The notes under the pieces are model-generated. The model did no database searches, had not been told where the DNA came from, and worked only from the letters and a program-made list of their open reading frames with translations. A DNA stretch of 64,000 nucleotides from Isoetes taiwanensis (Eukaryota; Streptophyta; Lycopodiopsida; Isoetales; Isoetaceae), in NCBI GenBank assembly GCA_021234155.1, contig JAJEKV010000011.1, forward strand, positions 19,920,677 to 19,984,676, given 5' to 3'. The first letter of the stretch is position 1. The number at the start of each line of letters is the position of its first letter. Both the position numbers and the translations under genes were made by a program. This document shows positions 33,170-45,794 of this stretch, piece by piece.

Positions 33170-35095
33170 CCCGGCCAACTACCGTACTATTATGGTCAGC
33201 TCTCTCTTTGCAAAACTGTTGGCTGACATCCTTGAGCAGCGGCTGACAATATGGGCAGAGGAAACGGAGGTGCGAGCTCTTACACAGGCAGGTTTCCGGC
33301 CCAGACATTCCACCATTGATCATATCTTCACTCTGCGCACATTGATTGAGGATAGCAGGAATCGCCGCAGAGAACACATCTTTGTTGTTTCGTTGATTTT
33401 GCAAAAGCGTTCGACCACGCATTACCCGCAACAAGCTCCGGGACGATTTCGCGACGGTACCGGGGACCCCCGGACTTGCGAGAATCACGATTATCAGTTT
33501 GTCTGACGAGGCATGCTCAGGCCGTATCACATCAGCGGCACAACCGGTAATCAGTAGCATTGGAGTGCGTCAGGGTTGCCCCCTCTCCCCCACACTCTTT
33601 GGCCTATACATTGATCAGTTGGAAGATTGGCTCTCTGAGCATGGAGGTGCGGGCGCACATCTCATGCATCACACAATCCGGCAACGCTCATATATGCCGA
33701 CGGCGATGTCAACCTCATGGCCTACACTCCGTGGACATGCGGCGTCACCGGATGCTCTTGACACTTTTGCCAATTCACCGGCATGCGAAAGTGAACTTGG
33801 CCAAAACTAGGGTGCCGCTAGTTGCATCATCCCGTCGACCAAGGCTTCCCACCTTCACTTACCGGGGGCAAGAGGTAGAGGTGGCTCCAACCTACAAGTA
33901 CTTGGGGATTGAGTTCTCAACTACCACCCATTGGGATGCGCTATCGGGTTGCGGGTCACGGCGGGTTGGAAAGCACTATATGCCATGCGCAAGAACAACG
34001 ACCACAAGGCGAGTTGTGCGCTGGGGCCACCAAATACATTTGTTTCGGCCTTGGTTGAGCCGGTCCTCTTGTATGGGGCGAAGTGTGGGGTCCCGGTCAT
34101 CTCCCTCAACACATGGAATGACCTCGGCAGTGCGAAGGCCTTCTTGGCACGGGCCCCCGGGGTGAAGTCCACAGCCCGTACTGCATCCTACTCCAGAGAC
34201 AGGCTTTCTACCCCTTCAACGGGCTGCATTGGAACGCCATATCGCTTACTTCCAAAAGGTGGTCGCTATGGCTGATACACGCTTTTGCCCCATCTTGCTT
34301 TGACCACAGCCGATGGGTCCCCAACGCCTGAAATCTCATTGAAAGACAAGCAAGCTCGGTGGTTCTCACGCAACGGGCGGCAGTAAACAGATCGCCCAGG
34401 TCGTGACAAAGAAAGATCGCGAGGCACTTAAACCGTACCTAGATGCTACTTTCCTTCGCAAGCTCTCGGGATGCAGGGCTCGACGCACGCTAAGTCGGCA
34501 CACTATCGCCAGACAAAGTCAATCCTAGGCTCACAAGAGGCCCGCACCAAGTATTTGTACACCCAACCGCCCATGAAGAAGCCGCGGACTTATAGCTTCC
34601 ATTCGCGACGGGTGCACATCACCCGCGATTGAAACAGGGCGTTGGGCTCCGGGAAGCACGAGAGTAAAGGCTTTGCCCGTTGCCACCCGTAGCGATTGAG
34701 GATGAATGTCATACCCTCCGGATCTGCCCTAAGATTTGCCCATATCCGAGAGGTATGTTCGACTACTAGTGCCCGGCCAGCCATTGCATCGGGCTTATTG
34801 ACTACTGGCGTCGATGGGTTTGTTGGGGTCATACCTCCGGAGGTTATGGATGCACGGACGCCGCTTTTGTGTCCCACGGACCGGTCTTGAACTGTCCTAT
34901 GCAATTGTATGCGATGTGTGCCAAAGATGCTTATTACTGCTAAGGTTTTTCCCTCGAAAACCCTTCGGGGCGGGGGTTTTTTAATCCTGTCAGTAATATG
35001 CTTGCTGCTCTCTTTTTGTTTGGGTCCCATAGGCCAATTGGTCTCCGTGGACGCTAAAAACCTATTCTATTATATTCTATTCTATTTTTTAGAAT
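33170..35095 (+). mobile_element. non-L1 LINE, plus strand, heavily decayed
   Basis: RT pieces in three frames: MVSSLFAKLLADILEQRLTIW, TQAGFRPRHSTIDHIFTLRTLIED, then GVRQGCPLSPTLFGLYIDQLEDWLSEHGGAGAH, YKYLGIEFSTTTHWD and ALVEPVLLYGAKCGV. The YADD region is damaged. The same landmarks appear in the LINEs at 43-51 kb, so this is a related copy. Its 3' end (34915-35095) matches 198-385 and ends in TTCTA-type repeats. GC content is higher than the surroundings. The endonuclease part is missing. Confidence 0.75.
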
Positions 35096-35430
35096 ATAGT
35101 TCTTAGTAGTTTTAAACAGTGGGGTACACACCCATTTAGAATATAGTTTTTAGTAGTTTTAAATAGAGGGGTACACGCCCAGCGTGAACTGAAGATTTGA
35201 CAATTAGAGATAGCAGTCTTCAATGATACGTAGTGTAAAATATGGATGCATAAAGGGTCTATAATAGGAGCTAAAAACACGCCAAGCGCGAATTATACTA
35301 ATAGGAATGCCAAGCATGAATTATACTAATTTAGCTTTAAATTCATGCCAAGCGTGGTCTATAATAGGAGCTACAAACACGCCAAGCGTGAAGTATACTA
35401 ATTTAGCTTTAAATTCACGCCAAGGGTAAT
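35096..35430. repeat. cluster of GCCAAGCGTG-type short repeats
   Basis: Copies at about 35165 (CACGCCCAGCGTG), 35278 (CACGCCAAGCGCG), 35308, 35345 (ATGCCAAGCGTGG), 35379 (CACGCCAAGCGTG) and 35416. A longer unit (TATACTAATTTAGCTTTAAA, then TTCA.GCCAAG) is duplicated at 35321 and 35394. A second duplication (AGAATATAGTT.TTAGTAG) sits at about 35090-35160. Confidence 0.6.
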
Positions 35431-35705
35431 CTCATGTTCAGAAAAAAAGTATTCTAAATCATGTTCATCTTCTTTTGCAGTGCCAAGAGGAAGAAAACCC
35501 CTAATAATTCGGGGTCTATTCCTGGTAAGAAGCCAAAGGTTGTGTGACGACCATACGGATATTCGCATCATATGAACATTATACTTGTATGTACAAAAGA
35601 TGGTCATCACACGGATGCAAAAAAGTAGTTGCAGAAGACAGGGTTTGAACTCAGAACCTTCCAATTGCGAGTCACACACCTTTACCAAGTACGCTACCAA
35701 TATTT
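35430..35705 (-). mobile_element. tRNA-derived SINE
   Basis: The minus strand shows pol III internal promoter boxes at tRNA spacing. They are an A box GGTAGCGTACTTGGTAAAGG (35698-35679) and a B box GGTTCTGAGTTCAAACCC (35658-35641). Between them the anticodon arm does not pair well, so it is not a working tRNA. Further on, GTGTGATGACCAT and ATGGTCGTCACAC form an inverted pair (about 35535-35615). The 3' boundary is uncertain. Confidence 0.55.
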
Positions 35706-35719
35706 GTTAAAAATATTTC

Positions 35720-36045
35720 TTCACGTCTTCTTCATATGTGGGATTATCTCCAGGAGGTTCTAGAATATTCTAGAACCTAAATGCATGCGCGACACTTGGC
35801 GCGATCTCATCCATTGGAGTGGTGCGATCTTGACCGTTGGCCTAGATATATAAGGCACCTCCTTCTTGTCGAACCATTCCGGTTCAACGCCAGTCTTGAG
35901 GCATCTGTCTCGTGTTCCTGCTTGCCTTCGGGCCATTGTACTCTTGATTCCTATTCATATATCAGATTCTTTGCCGATCTTGGCGTATTTTTTCTGTATT
36001 TCTTGTATATTTTCTGCGTATTTTCCTTGTTCTCGCGTAGGTTCA
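35720..36045 (+). promoter_or_regulatory. probable 5' LTR/leader of the Gypsy element
   Basis: The region directly upstream of gag has a TATA box (TATATAAG, 35846-35853) and T-rich sequence downstream, as in LTR promoters. No matching 3' LTR is found in the window, because the element is truncated after its integrase. LTR borders and primer-binding site therefore cannot be fixed. Confidence 0.4.
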
Positions 36046-36133
36046 TGACAGTTTGAACTGGAATCCCTTATCGGTTCTTGCCTGCTCTGATCCTAAGCAT
36101 TTTTTTTTGCTCGTATTTGGTGATTTTATATCT

Positions 36134-36994
36134 ATGGAGGAGGTTTCGACGTTATTACAGCAGGTCTGGCTTGTTCAAGTATGCCAACAGTTGCAGTTGG
36201 ACAATAAAGAGCTTAGGGAACGTGTTGCTTCACATGGATCTGCCTCTAGTTCTGGATTGAGGCTATCAGAGCCTAAGATCAGCCTGCCAGAGAAGTTTGA
36301 CGGCACTCGGTCCAAGCTCCGTGGTTTTTTGAATCAGATCAGACTTGTGATCCAGCTCCACCCTCATAGATATCCCACGGCCCAGGAACAAGTTGGGCTG
36401 ATTGGTTCTCCCCTCATAGGGCCAGCTCTAAGTTGGTTTGCTCCTTTATTGGAAAAAGGTGCCTCATAGTTGCAAGATTTTGCTGCATTTACTGCAGAGC
36501 TCGAGGCATGTTTTGGAGACACCGATCATCAGCGGACAGCAGTCACAAAACTTTGCAATCTAAGGCAAGGCACCCGCCCAGCTTCAGTATATGCATCAAA
36601 ATTTCGTCAAATTGTGGTAGATAATGCCTGAGATGATGTTGCACTTCGAGATTGTTTCCGAAGGGGGTTATGTGAGGATGTCAAGGATATGTTGTTATTT
36701 ATGAAAGATCCTTAGACTTTGGAAGAAGCTATCAGATTTGCAGTTCGATGTGATAATCGGCTCTTCGAACGTAGGCAAGAGAGACGTAGTCAGGTCTTCC
36801 CAATCACACAAACGCCTGTAGCTACGTCTTCCCCGGTGTCATCAGTAGAATCCAACAGGTCAGGACCTGAGCCTATGTTGATTGATCGGGCAGTTCGAGG
36901 ACCTTTATCTGCCGCCGAGAAGCAGCATCGGAGAGAGGCTAACCTTTGCCTCTACTGTGGAGGAGCTGGCCATATTGCTCGTGGATGCCCGTGA
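36134..36994 (+). pseudogene. Gypsy gag with CCHC knuckle
   Basis: ATG at 36134 starts MEEVSTLLQQVWLVQVCQQL. The capsid-like region reads LPEKFDGTRSKLRGFLNQIRLVI, and after a TAG (36467-36469) LQDFAAFTAELEACFGD, SVYASKFRQIV, a TGA (about 36629), DVALRDCFRRGL, and a TAG (about 36714). The knuckle CLYCGGAGHIARGC follows at about 36950-36990. Three in-frame stops mean no full-length product. The first ATG after the leader was chosen as start. Confidence 0.8.
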
Positions 36995-39372
36995 AGCGCC
37001 CAAATCAGTCGGAAAACTTCAGGGGCCGGTCCGAGTAGTAGGAGTCTCTCGTCGGCTGGCTGCCTTTTCTCAGACTCCTTCCACATTTCTTGACATGTTT
37101 ATTCCATCGAATAAGGTCAGCAAGTCATTCTTCATTTCTATATCATTGAAATCAGAAGTTGGAGGATTGCAAGTATTGGTGCAACTTGATTGTGGTGCAA
37201 ATGTTTGCTTTATGGATAGTGCGTTCGCCAGTAAACACGCCATCCCTAGAAGCAAGGTTGAGCATCCTGGTTCTGTCGAAGTGATTGATGGACGGGAGAT
37301 CTCCTCGGGTGCAATCACAGAATGTACTGTGTCTCTTCAGGTATTGTTCGAGGGAGTTTTTTGTAGTATTTCCTTCAATCTCATCGCTAGCCCACATGCG
37401 CCAATAGTCTTGAGTCTGCCCTGGCTTGAGCTACATAACCTACAGATTGATTGGCGTACTATATCATTTCGATTTGCTGGTTCTAGCTCTAGTTCCAGTT
37501 CATCTTCAGTTCAGGCTTTTACACCAACATCGACTTCGATCCGTGCAGTATCATGGGGCCCTGATTCCATCCTTGCGGTTCCTGTTTCTGCTCCATGTGC
37601 TGATTCGACTCTTGCCTCTGCTCCAGTTCATGCCCCTGATGCTGACCATATTCTCGATGATGTTCTAGCTCCAGCTCTGGTTTCTGCTCTTGCGCCAACT
37701 CTTGCTCCAATTCTAGTTCCTGCTTCTGCTCTTGTTCCAGTCCCTGCTCCAGTTCTTGTTCCTGCTACTCCTGCTCCTGCTCACGTTCCTGTTCCTACTC
37801 ATGTTCCTGCTCCTGCTCCTGCTTTTGTAGATGCTTCTTCATGCCCTCAGTTTCGTATCTCGAAGATTTCTCTTCACAAGTTCGATAAATCTAGAAGGCA
37901 AGATCTAAGTTCAGCGTTTGCAATCCAGGTTCACCCATCGACTAGCTCGGCACCAGCGAAGCCTGCTCCAATGCTCCCAGATAAATATGGTGATTTCTCT
38001 GATGTTTTTGACAAAGTCAAGGCCAGTAAACTCCCAGAGCATCGTCCATATGATTGTCCTATGCAGCCGGGGACGACGCCGCCATATGGTCCGATATATG
38101 GTCTATCTCCTGCTGAGTTGAAGGTTTTGCGGGATTATATTGAAGAGAATCTAGCCACTGGTTTCATTCGGCATTCTCAGCCCCTGCTGGAGCACTATCT
38201 TCTTTGTCAAAAAGAAGGATGATTCGCTACGGCTGGTCGTTGATTATCGCGACCTCAACAAAATCACAGTGCCAAATCGGTATCCGCTGCCTCTGATCCT
38301 AGAGTTGTTGGAGCGACTTCAAGGTGCGCATTATTTTATGAAGATTGATCTTCGAGTGCCTACACTTATTCGGATCGGGGAGGGTGATGAGTGGAAAACA
38401 GCTTTTCGTACTCGGTATGGCCATTTCGAGTACACAGTTATGCCGTTTGGACTTACCAATGCTCCGGCAGTATTCCAGCATATGGCCAATGATGTTTTTC
38501 GAGAGTTCTTAGACATTTTTGTTATTATCTATTTGGATGATATTCTTATTTATTCTAAGACTCTCGAAGGACAGGTCCTTCAGAAGCTTCATGAGCATGG
38601 GTTATATGCCAAACTTGAGAAGTGTCAGTTCAAGCAGGATAATATGGAGTTCCTTGGCTATCGTATCACTCCACATGGAGTATCTATGGACCTCAAAAAG
38701 GTCAGCACTGTTTTGGAGTGGCAAACACCTTCATCCATTCGAGATGTTCAGTGTTTTCTTGGGTTTGCCAATTTCTATCGGCGTTTCATTCGGGATTATT
38801 CGGAGATTGCCCTTCCTTTGATACGCCTCACGGTTAAGGACGTGCCATTTAAATGGACTGTAGAAGCAGAATCTGCTTTCGTTACCCTGAAGCGTGCTTT
38901 CACCACGGCGCCAGTTCTTGCTCATGCAGATCCTTTGCGCCCATATGTTGTCGAAGCAGATGCTTTTGATTTTGCGCTTGGTGGGATCCTGTCACATGAG
39001 GGCGATGACCATGAATTGCATCCGATCGCCTATCACTCACGGAAGTTTCAGGCTGCTGAAATCAACTATCCCATTTATGACAAAGAGTTGTTGGCGATAG
39101 TAGATTCTTTCGAGGAGTGGAGACGTTTCCTGGAAGGATCTCCTTATAAGGTCACAGTCTACACAGATCATCGAAATCTAGAGTATTTTCAGTTTGCTCG
39201 AGTGCTCAACTGTCACCAGGCCCGATGGCATGCTCAAGTATTATCTCGGATTGATTTCGTGATCAAGTACCGTCCTGGATCCCTCCAAGGAAAGCCTGAT
39301 GCCTTGTCTCGACGCTCCTACCTTGAGCCCAAGCTAAGTGATCCTGCATTTGACCAGCAATCACAGGTTATT
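36995..39372 (+). pseudogene. Gypsy protease, P/A/V-rich linker, reverse transcriptase and RNase H
   Basis: The protease has LVQLDCGANVCFMDS (about 37180; DCGA replaces the usual D[ST]GA). A linker of about 130 residues rich in Pro, Ala and Val (37560-37830) precedes the RT start (KYGDFSDVFDK). A frameshift at about 38190 leads to DDSLRLVVDYRDLNKI, FRTRYGHFEYTVMPFGLTNAPAVFQ and IIYLDDILIYS (catalytic pair at about 38533). A short deletion lies in the segment after YSKTLEGQ. RNase H follows, with VVEADAFDFALGGIL, YDKELLAIVDSFEEWR and VYTDHRNLEYF. The reading frame runs into the nested LTR. Confidence 0.86.
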
Positions 39373-39819
39373 TGTTAGCCCTTTGGGCTAAACATATGTA
39401 TGGGTGGCATAGGCCACATGTATTTATCACATTGGACCACTTGATCTAGGACCCAGATTTAGCCCACATATGTGGTAGGTGGCATAGGCCACATGTATTT
39501 GTCATATTGGACCCCACAATCTATGGCCCAGATTTAGCCTAGATCTGTGGAAGGTGAGATGTCAGTTAGGGTTAGGATTTTGCTCTACTACTTAGAGAGA
39601 GCATTTCCTCTCATTGTTTAGGTTTTTGCTCACGTTTTGGAGCACCTCCTTTTGGAGCATCAATATGATTCTGTTTTGTTCATTCTTTCTTTTGTTCTTG
39701 TTCTTGGAGTTTCTTCCCATCTTCTTTTGTTGATCCATGAGCATTTGTGGCAGCCTTGTGGCATCCGGCAGTCATGGACTGCTGCTGCAAGGTGATGCCA
39801 AGAACCCCAAATACCAACA
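39373..39819 (+). repeat. left LTR of the nested element
   Basis: 447 bp, beginning TGTTAGCCCTTTGGGC and ending CCAACA. It contains an internal duplication of AGGTGGCATAGGCCACATGTATTT.. (39405 and 39480). Confidence 0.92.
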
Positions 39820-39820
39820 C

Positions 39821-39838
39821 TGGCGCCTCATGCCGGGG
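39821..39838 (+). promoter_or_regulatory. primer-binding site of the nested element
   Basis: TGGCGCCTCATGCCGGGG, one base inside the left LTR. TGGCGCC...CCGGGG is a common form in plant LTR elements primed by a tRNA other than iMet. It fixes plus as the element's sense strand. Confidence 0.75.
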
Positions 39839-40900
39839 TCTGTTTCGCTCATGATCAATCTCTTATTTTCAGTTCAAGTATCTCCAAAAGTTATTCTGCC
39901 TAAAAATTGTTTCTACATCAACACTTTTTGTGACTCTATCACTCTGTATTTGCCCACTCAGAAACACGTCTAGTTTTTATTTGTCAAGATTTGTTTCTTT
40001 GACATTGTCCACATTTGGTTCTTTGGATTCTGCAATGACATATTTTCCACAGATTGTTTCCCAGGAACGAGGCCCCATGGCCCTTTCCACAGGTATTTTT
40101 GACAGCTCTGTTTTTGCACAGAGCATTGGTTGCAAAATCTGCTCAGGAAGTGGCGATTATTCATGTTTCTTTGCTCACATACTCGAGTTTTCTTGCTCCA
40201 GTAGCGGCAAACGCCATCTGATTTCTTGTCAAGCGGGAGCCTTCTCTTTTTCATCACAACAGATGCAGCAGAGTTCCTACTTGGGTTACAACGTTTTTAT
40301 TTGGTGCAAATGTCTTGCAAATCTTCAGTTATATGGCATACAACAAATCTTTGAAATCATTCTGTGACATTCTGTGACATGCACAGAGCGGAACACTTTG
40401 GGGCAAAAGCCTCATCCAATTATTGGGCAGCAACAGCTCTGTAACAGCTCATTTCTGGGAGTAATTTTTTCTGCCACTCATGCCTGTCTCAGTGGCACCG
40501 CATCGTTTCAACAGATCAATTCAATTTCATTCGATTTGGATGCAGAGTTCTTTTCGGATCCTCCAAATTCGTTAGCAGCTTAACCCACAATTGGGGCTTC
40601 CTATTCTGGAGTCTGGCCTTATTTCGGATGGGCTTGGCTTTGCTTGCTCAGCATGGCTCTTTTACCAGCATTTATCGGCACTAGACTAAGTTACTATTCA
40701 TTTTTGCAGTTCCTTAAGACTTGCATCAGAGCAATAGATCTCCTTATGACGCTATGAGACAGTCAAACCGGGTCATTTGTAATTCCAGATTCTCCCACTC
40801 CCAGCAGGACCAGAGGCCATCACATGAGCAACAAGAATTTTCTAGACACTCTCCTGCATCGAGGCTTCATCACTGATTCTATAACTAAAACACATCGACC

Positions 40901-41857
40901 TTGCACTTGCTTCCTTCTGGAAGCAAAAGCATCTGCGCACTAAAAACAGGGGATTCTCAATTATTTTTGGACACAGCATCAATTCTTTGGCAACCAAGTA
41001 AATCAATTCGTCCTTTCCTCTTAGCAGCTTCACAGATTCATTTGATCAAGAGCATCTTGCATGCATTGGATGCACAAAAGACCAACGGCCCCACGGCCCC
41101 TCACACGTGGAGACTCCGAGCAAACCCACGGCCAATGACGTTCACGGCACCATCAGGGCCTGGATTCATTCAAATTCAAGCAAACTCGAGTGCTTACAGG
41201 TCATGCACTCAGCCTCAAAACAAGCATGACAGATCCTGCAACTCATTTTCACAGGTCTCAGCCACATCTCTAGACCAGCGCTTTGAAATTGTGAAGACAA
41301 TTCTTGGGCTCCCTTCCCTCGATTTTGCTCCAAACGCACAAGCTTTTTCTATAATATCTGCTCCGTTTCGCTCCAACACACAGATTTTTCTGTCATATCT
41401 GTTCTGCTATCAAGCCAAGAGGCCCGCCCGCATTTGTCAGACCTCACCATTTTTTAAGCTCTCTTCATCTCCAGTGAGACAGGGGGAGCGCACTCTGTGT
41501 TTTCCAATCTCACCAGCAACACAAAGAGTGGCTGGCATTATTTTTCCAAGTTTTTGGTCTGCATCAACCAAGGCCCACGGCCCATCACGCTTCTCCAATG
41601 TTCGACCTTCCACAAGCCCAGGCCATCACGGCGTGGCTTCAAGTCTGCAAATCCTTACCAGCGTGCATCTGCAAAACCTTCGTAGAAGCCCACGGCCATC
41701 ACGGCGTGGCTTCCAGTCTGCAATATCTTCACAGAGCTCCCACGGCCCTTCACGGCGTGGCCTGCTCCCACGGCCCGTCACGGCGTGGCCTTCCGCCCTC
41801 AGAACCCCACGGCTTGGCCTCAACACCAAAGACCTCACGGACGTGGCCTCTGCGTGA
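40901..41857 (+). CDS. long open frame in the nested element, coding status doubtful
   Basis: 318 codons open in the plus strand. It has no recognisable domain, and its last third overlaps the CACGGC...CGTGGC repeat cluster (RPSRRGFQS-type recurrence), so repeat structure keeps it open. It could be a vestige of gag, but no knuckle or capsid pattern is visible. Confidence 0.2.
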   Translation: MHLLPSGSKSICALKTGDSQLFLDTASILWQPSKSIRPFLLAASQIHLIKSILHALDAQKTNGPTAPHTWRLRANPRPMTFTAPSGPGFIQIQANSSAYRSCTQPQNKHDRSCNSFSQVSATSLDQRFEIVKTILGLPSLDFAPNAQAFSIISAPFRSNTQIFLSYLFCYQAKRPARICQTSPFFKLSSSPVRQGERTLCFPISPATQRVAGIIFPSFWSASTKAHGPSRFSNVRPSTSPGHHGVASSLQILTSVHLQNLRRSPRPSRRGFQSAISSQSSHGPSRRGLLPRPVTAWPSALRTPRLGLNTKDLTDVASA

Positions 41858-41935
41858 ACCACGGCCCCCACGGCGTGGCCTCAACATCCGATACCTGACG
41901 GCCCTCACGGCATCAAACCCCACGGCCCATCCTCT
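41570..41935. repeat. cluster of CACGGCC...CACGGCGTGGC modules
   Basis: About seven irregularly spaced copies (for example 41619, 41690, 41738, 41768, 41860). Related CACGGC..AACGGCGTG modules reappear at 60130-60180 at the other end of the nested element. Confidence 0.65.
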
Positions 41936-41963
41936 GGCGTGGCACATTTCTCTCATGTCAACA

Positions 41964-42009
41964 CATGGTCATTCTAGGGAAAGGTCCTTTGCAAAGCAAT
42001 AACATCCGA
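41964..42009. repeat. 46-bp inverted repeat, left copy
   Basis: CATGGTCATTCTAGGGAAAG and onward to AACATCCGA. The reverse complement is at 54804-54848 with one indel. The pair brackets 12.9 kb that includes both LINEs and the left palindrome arm, and may be the termini of a TIR element. Confidence 0.75.
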
Positions 42010-43116
<1,107 letters not shown>

Positions 43117-43187
43117 ATTATTTCGCTTCGAGACCATCAGGTCTATGAGCGATTTACGAAAATACAGTCTCATAATCAAAAACCACA

Positions 43188-45172
43188 TCATGCGTGCATT
43201 GGGCACTTTCGCAATCGAAAGTGTGTCGCCCTCGACTCTCCCTCTTCTTCATCACTTATTACATTTTTTACAATATTAATTGCTGTCTCTCTCATTTGTA
43301 GAACATCTAGCAGGAAACTTGCCACTCTCGTTGCCGGTAACTGAAAAAAGGAATATAAATCTGTTACCACAATGTCAAACCTTTCTCGCAAGGCTTGATA
43401 TCCTGGGCATCGAAGTATCACGTGCTCTTTGTCCTCGATCTCGTTCGACCCACAAATCCTGCAGATCCTGTGCTCCCTCGCTACACCATGCCACCTTCCA
43501 ACTTCAACATTCAGATGATGTGCACTCAGTCTCATTCGGCAAATGACTTGTCTTTTTTTCGTGGATATATTCTCATGCAGATAGCTCATCTCTTGTATCC
43601 TGGGATTCATAACCGTTCTATAGTGTAGCATCTTGGTACCGGGCCTACTCCATAATCTGTTTATCACTGTTTCTTTTACCCATTCTCGGATCCTCTTTTT
43701 ATTTCGGCCTAGATCCTCAATTCGAATCCCCCATTTTCTCAACCATATCATCCCCTCTGCATACCAACCCTTCTCGAATGTTTCTTTCAGAGCCAAACGT
43801 GGATAACTGTCATCTTCTAGACCATCTAGTCTACTAAGATATGTAAGGAACTGACATAATGCTTCACATTCAAGAGGTAACATACCACACTCTGCTAACA
43901 TCGTTTCACATGGAGTTTGTGTCTTGACCCCAAGTTCTGCATGCAAGAATTTCTTCTGTACCTTCTCGATTTTCTGCCATAACTCTAATGATAAGCCTGG
44001 CCCCCAGACTTCACACCCATATAAGACTAATGTTTTAAAAAGCATTCTCTTCAAGCTGAATTTCCATATGTCTGCCTGGACGCATTTTTTTTGCATCGCA
44101 AAGAAGGCCTTAAGCCCACCATTAATTCTCTGTTCCACTGTTTGGTTCCACCGGAAATGTTTATCAACTATAAGACCTAAGTATTTGTATGACCCGGAAA
44201 TTTCCACGGGACTATCTTCGTAGAAGAATGCATACTTCTTATCTAATAGAGTGCCGAAGATCACTATTTTGGTTTTGCTTAGGTTAACATGCAACCCTTT
44301 TTCATCACAGAACGATGCCAGAACATTCAAATGCTTCTGCATCCCCTCTTTACTGCGCGCAACAATAGCTATATCATCAGCATATAAAAGCAAGAGTATG
44401 GTATATCCAGCAATGGAAGTGCCCTCTCCGCCATGGGTGTGCATCCACTCTTCGAGCTCGTCAATAAAGATACCAAACAGGGTTGGAGATAGCGGACAAC
44501 CCTGTTTAACTCCTGTGTTACTGGTAATTTTCTCATCACATTCATACAGAAAGGGAGAGGAGAGTTGAACTAACACCTTCTCGTACAACAATTTCACTGC
44601 GTCTCTATATTGCTCAGGAACATTTAAGCGCTCTAGTCTGGCCCATAGGTTACTCCTGCAAACTGTGTCAAAGGCTTTGGTGCAATCCACAAATGCGGCA
44701 AATAGAGTTTCTTCGTTCCTTTAACAGGATCTATCATGGCCCTGAAAGTGACCAAGTGATCTATCGTGGACTTTTTTGGTCTAAAACCGGCTTGCCCTTT
44801 GGCCCTCACATTTCTCTCCTCTGTCCAGCTGCTGATCTTTGCTTCTAAAATAGAGGCATATAGCTTAGCAAATAGGTTACTAACCATGATCATCCTGTAA
44901 TTATTTGGGTCCCTCTTGTCTCCTGCTTTATATATTGGTACCACCCTGTTAACTTGCCAGGATGTAGAAAATCCTTCTCTAGCCACACTGTTAAACATCT
45001 GAGTCACAATATCCACCACTTGGGGTCCAGCCCATTTCAGCAATTCAGCCACTAACCCCATGGGGTCTGCTGCTTTCCTGCTAGCAAGTTTTTTTATGCC
45101 ATTGTCTACTGTTAGTCCTGTGCCTCCTGGTACAGGACTATTCATGCATACGACAGACCAGGTCAAGCTCAA
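43188..45172 (-). pseudogene. LINE reverse transcriptase and C-terminal zinc motif
   Basis: RT start: DNGIKKLASRKAADPMGLVAEL, RVVPIYKAGDKRDPNNYRMI, LFAKLYASILEAKI and KGQAGFRPKKSTIDHL. A frameshift near 44690 leads to FVDCTKAFDTV, GVKQGCPLSPTLFGIFIDELEEW and LLLYADDIAIV (catalytic pair at about 44381). Then come KYLGLIVDKHFRWN, LYGCEVWGP, and near the end CRICGSNEIEDKEHVILRC, a zinc-binding motif. A 500-codon frame (44690-43188) is fully open. Catalytic residues are intact. Confidence 0.87.
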
Positions 45173-45725
45173 GGATCCTCAGTCAGCCACGGGTCAGTCA
45201 TCAAAGGCTCCGCAGAAGACCAAGCAGCAGACCACGCAGTCAAAGCCTGTGGCCGTCAACAAGAGGCGCCGCTCAGACAAGTGACGGCCCGTCACCGCCC
45301 GCGTCAGCGTCAGCGTGATTCTAGGCACTTCAAGAGGCACCGCCAACATTCCTGCAAATCAGGCCTCCTTCCAGGAGTCGGCACCGAGATCAGTCAGAGT
45401 GTCTATATTGGGCCCAAGGCCATTGTACTATATATATGAGTAGAGCTAGCACATGAGTTTTTAGATGAGTTTTGAGTCTTGTCTCCTTTCAGTTTTCTCT
45501 CTATTGCGAGAGCTCATGTATTTTCATCATTGATATCAAGGAAGCTTATCATCTTTCTCTCATTTGTTCTGTTTTCTTCTTCTTCTTCTCTTCTTGCAAA
45601 TCCCGCGTGACATAGTCCCCCGGACTCTCCTGTTAGATCCACGGGTCCTCACAGAGGGCTGTCTTCCAGGAGTTCCCGAACCCAGACCCCAAACATCTAC
45701 ATCATCACAAGAAAAAACAAGACTG
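45150..45725 (+). mobile_element. LTR-like insertion inside LINE ORF2
   Basis: It separates the linker from the RT start. The plus strand has a short basic frame ending in AVNKRRRSDK and a stop, then a promoter-like region (TATATATATGAG, about 45428) and a (CTT)n run. It looks like a gag end plus solo LTR of another retrotransposon. Exact borders and a target duplication were not found. Confidence 0.4.
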
Positions 45726-45794
45726 CATCGGGTACCTTGGAGGTCTTCCTGAACACCATCCACATGATATAGCTTTCTTACCTGACTTACCAAC

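Noticed and set aside
35633-35705. Functional tRNA-Ala (CGC) gene on the minus strand
   Set aside because: A and B boxes fit, but the anticodon and acceptor stems do not pair properly. The B box continues into a SINE-like body.
36000-39372. Separate host aspartic protease or kinase-like gene near the Gypsy
   Set aside because: The order knuckle, protease, RT and RNase H explains it all as one retrotransposon.
39560-39580. Telomere-like TTAGGGTTAGG
   Set aside because: Only one and a half units, part of the LTR and repeated in its partner. Not a telomeric array.
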